Assembly (NCBI GenBank): GCA_016720685.1
Contig: JADKKC010000009.1
Span: 1-64,000 of the forward strand
DNA length: 64,000 nucleotides
Direction: 5' to 3'
From: Zoogloea sp.
Lineage (GTDB): Bacteria; Pseudomonadota; Gammaproteobacteria; Burkholderiales; Rhodocyclaceae
Shown here one piece after another: positions 63,601 through 64,000 of the stretch. The position numbers and the translations under genes are program-made. The first letter of the stretch is position 1; each line of letters begins with the position of its first letter. Under the pieces are notes generated by a model. That model saw only the letters and a list, made by a program, of their open reading frames with translations. It was not told the DNA's origin and did no database searches.

Positions 63601-64000
63601 CACGGCCAATCGGGCTCGTACCGACTATCTCGGACAGGTGGAAGCAACACGTCAGCCCGGTCTGGCAGGGCAAGCTCAAGCCGAACGCTATCTTCAGGAC
63701 GCAGCAACAGCCCGCCAAATCGTCGCCAGCATGTCAGGGGCGCTTTTGATTGGCACAGATGGCAAACCCATCGTTGCCGATGGCGCTGCCGTGCGTGCCT
63801 TCCAATCGACCGATAAGCAGTTCGCCGATAGTCAGCTCTTTCTGGCACGAGACGCGGCCACGCTGTCGCGTCAGTTCGGTAGCTCTCAGGCGGCATCGGG
63901 TGCCTTTGCACGGGAGAGCAGCTTGGAGAATCGCCTCGCCGCTTCGGGGAGGCTGGCGCGCGAAGATGCGCAACTAAGCAGCTTGCGTGTCCCGAGCGAG
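60512..64000 (+). CDS. cdiA: CdiA-like exoprotein, 3' part (continues beyond the window)
   Basis: One frame stays open without a stop for about 1163 codons to the window edge. It starts inside copy B after a one-base insertion near 60511. It carries an FHA-2-type region: GRDLHIGAATESVTE, QTDIGGQLTIESVQDFSSFH then SKQDSAGFGLSL, CIPPLCGGISTASINAAQNR, GNTDLAGAVIASSDKAAAEG. Then comes a pre-toxin region of CdiA proteins: KDVAAQVAISKEASYLLPKA, NWKEGGAYRVALHTVVGGLL, and VDANNRQLHVSETEKLKQKA, the position where CdiA proteins lead toward their variable C-terminal toxin. The toxin and immunity gene are not in the window. Confidence 0.85.

Noticed and set aside
1..64000. tRNA or rRNA genes
   Set aside because: I saw no cloverleaf, T-loop (GGTTCGAATCC-like) or rRNA sequence in the intergenic regions.

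Overview
The window is about 64 kb of high-GC chromosome from a Gram-negative betaproteobacterium, most probably of the order Rhodocyclales. Pointers are a PEP-CTERM surface protein, a PhoB/PhoR pair, a BtuB-type TonB receptor under a cobalamin riboswitch, a pqi/MCE lipid-transport operon, a MASE1 sensor kinase beside dctA, and a two-partner-secretion (CdiB/CdiA-type) locus. The taxonomic call is inference from gene content, not from a marker gene. The window starts inside atpD and ends inside the giant cdiA-like gene.

Layout. 1-1.7 kb: end of the ATP synthase operon (atpD, atpC) and its terminator, then a possible group II intron remnant. 2-3.9 kb (minus strand): DUF971, ubiE and ubiJ, quinone-biosynthesis genes. 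4-6.1 kb: phoB-phoR. 6.1-9.2 kb (minus): a PilZ-like protein, a HIT protein and a class II glutamine amidotransferase. 9.3-13.6 kb: a sirtuin and a SWIM/SNF2 ATPase. 13.6-17.2 kb: a glpQ remnant, a TPR protein with near-identical 48-residue repeats, and a D-2-hydroxyacid dehydrogenase. 17.3-26.8 kb: cobalamin uptake and salvage. btuB-btuC-btuD-cobO lie on the minus strand downstream of a cobalamin riboswitch. cobU, gdhA, cobT, cobS and cobC lie on the plus strand. 26.9-29.8 kb: an alpha/beta hydrolase, two paralogous GspC-like small membrane proteins, and between them decayed multicopper-oxidase and SCO1 remnants plus a perfect 23-bp inverted repeat. 29.8-34 kb: pqiA (split in two), pqiB, a DUF3617 gene and pqiC. 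34-37.5 kb (minus): a PEP-CTERM protein, a ClpP-like protease and a MASE1 histidine kinase without its phospho-acceptor histidine. 37.6-41.2 kb (minus): dctA, a DUF3147 protein, sfsA and an AEC transporter. 41.3-44.5 kb: a LysR regulator divergent from an aldo/keto reductase and a BenE-type permease. 44.7-64 kb: CdiB-like transporter and CdiA-like exoprotein.

How the genes work together. The B12 genes cover outer-membrane uptake (BtuB), inner-membrane uptake (BtuCD; no BtuF seen here), adenosylation (CobO), and nucleotide-loop assembly (CobU, CobT, CobS, CobC): a salvage route rather than ring synthesis. The pqi genes should form a trans-envelope lipid conduit. CdiB would export CdiA to the cell surface. 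The variable toxin tip and its immunity gene lie beyond the right edge.

Caution. Several genes that should be intact carry single small indels (atpD near 993, cobT near 25048, the TPR gene near 14700, cdiA near 57250). A 3.3-kb segment of cdiA is present twice, and its second copy is full of indels. Unpolished sequence or a repeat misassembly is a serious alternative to biology for these.
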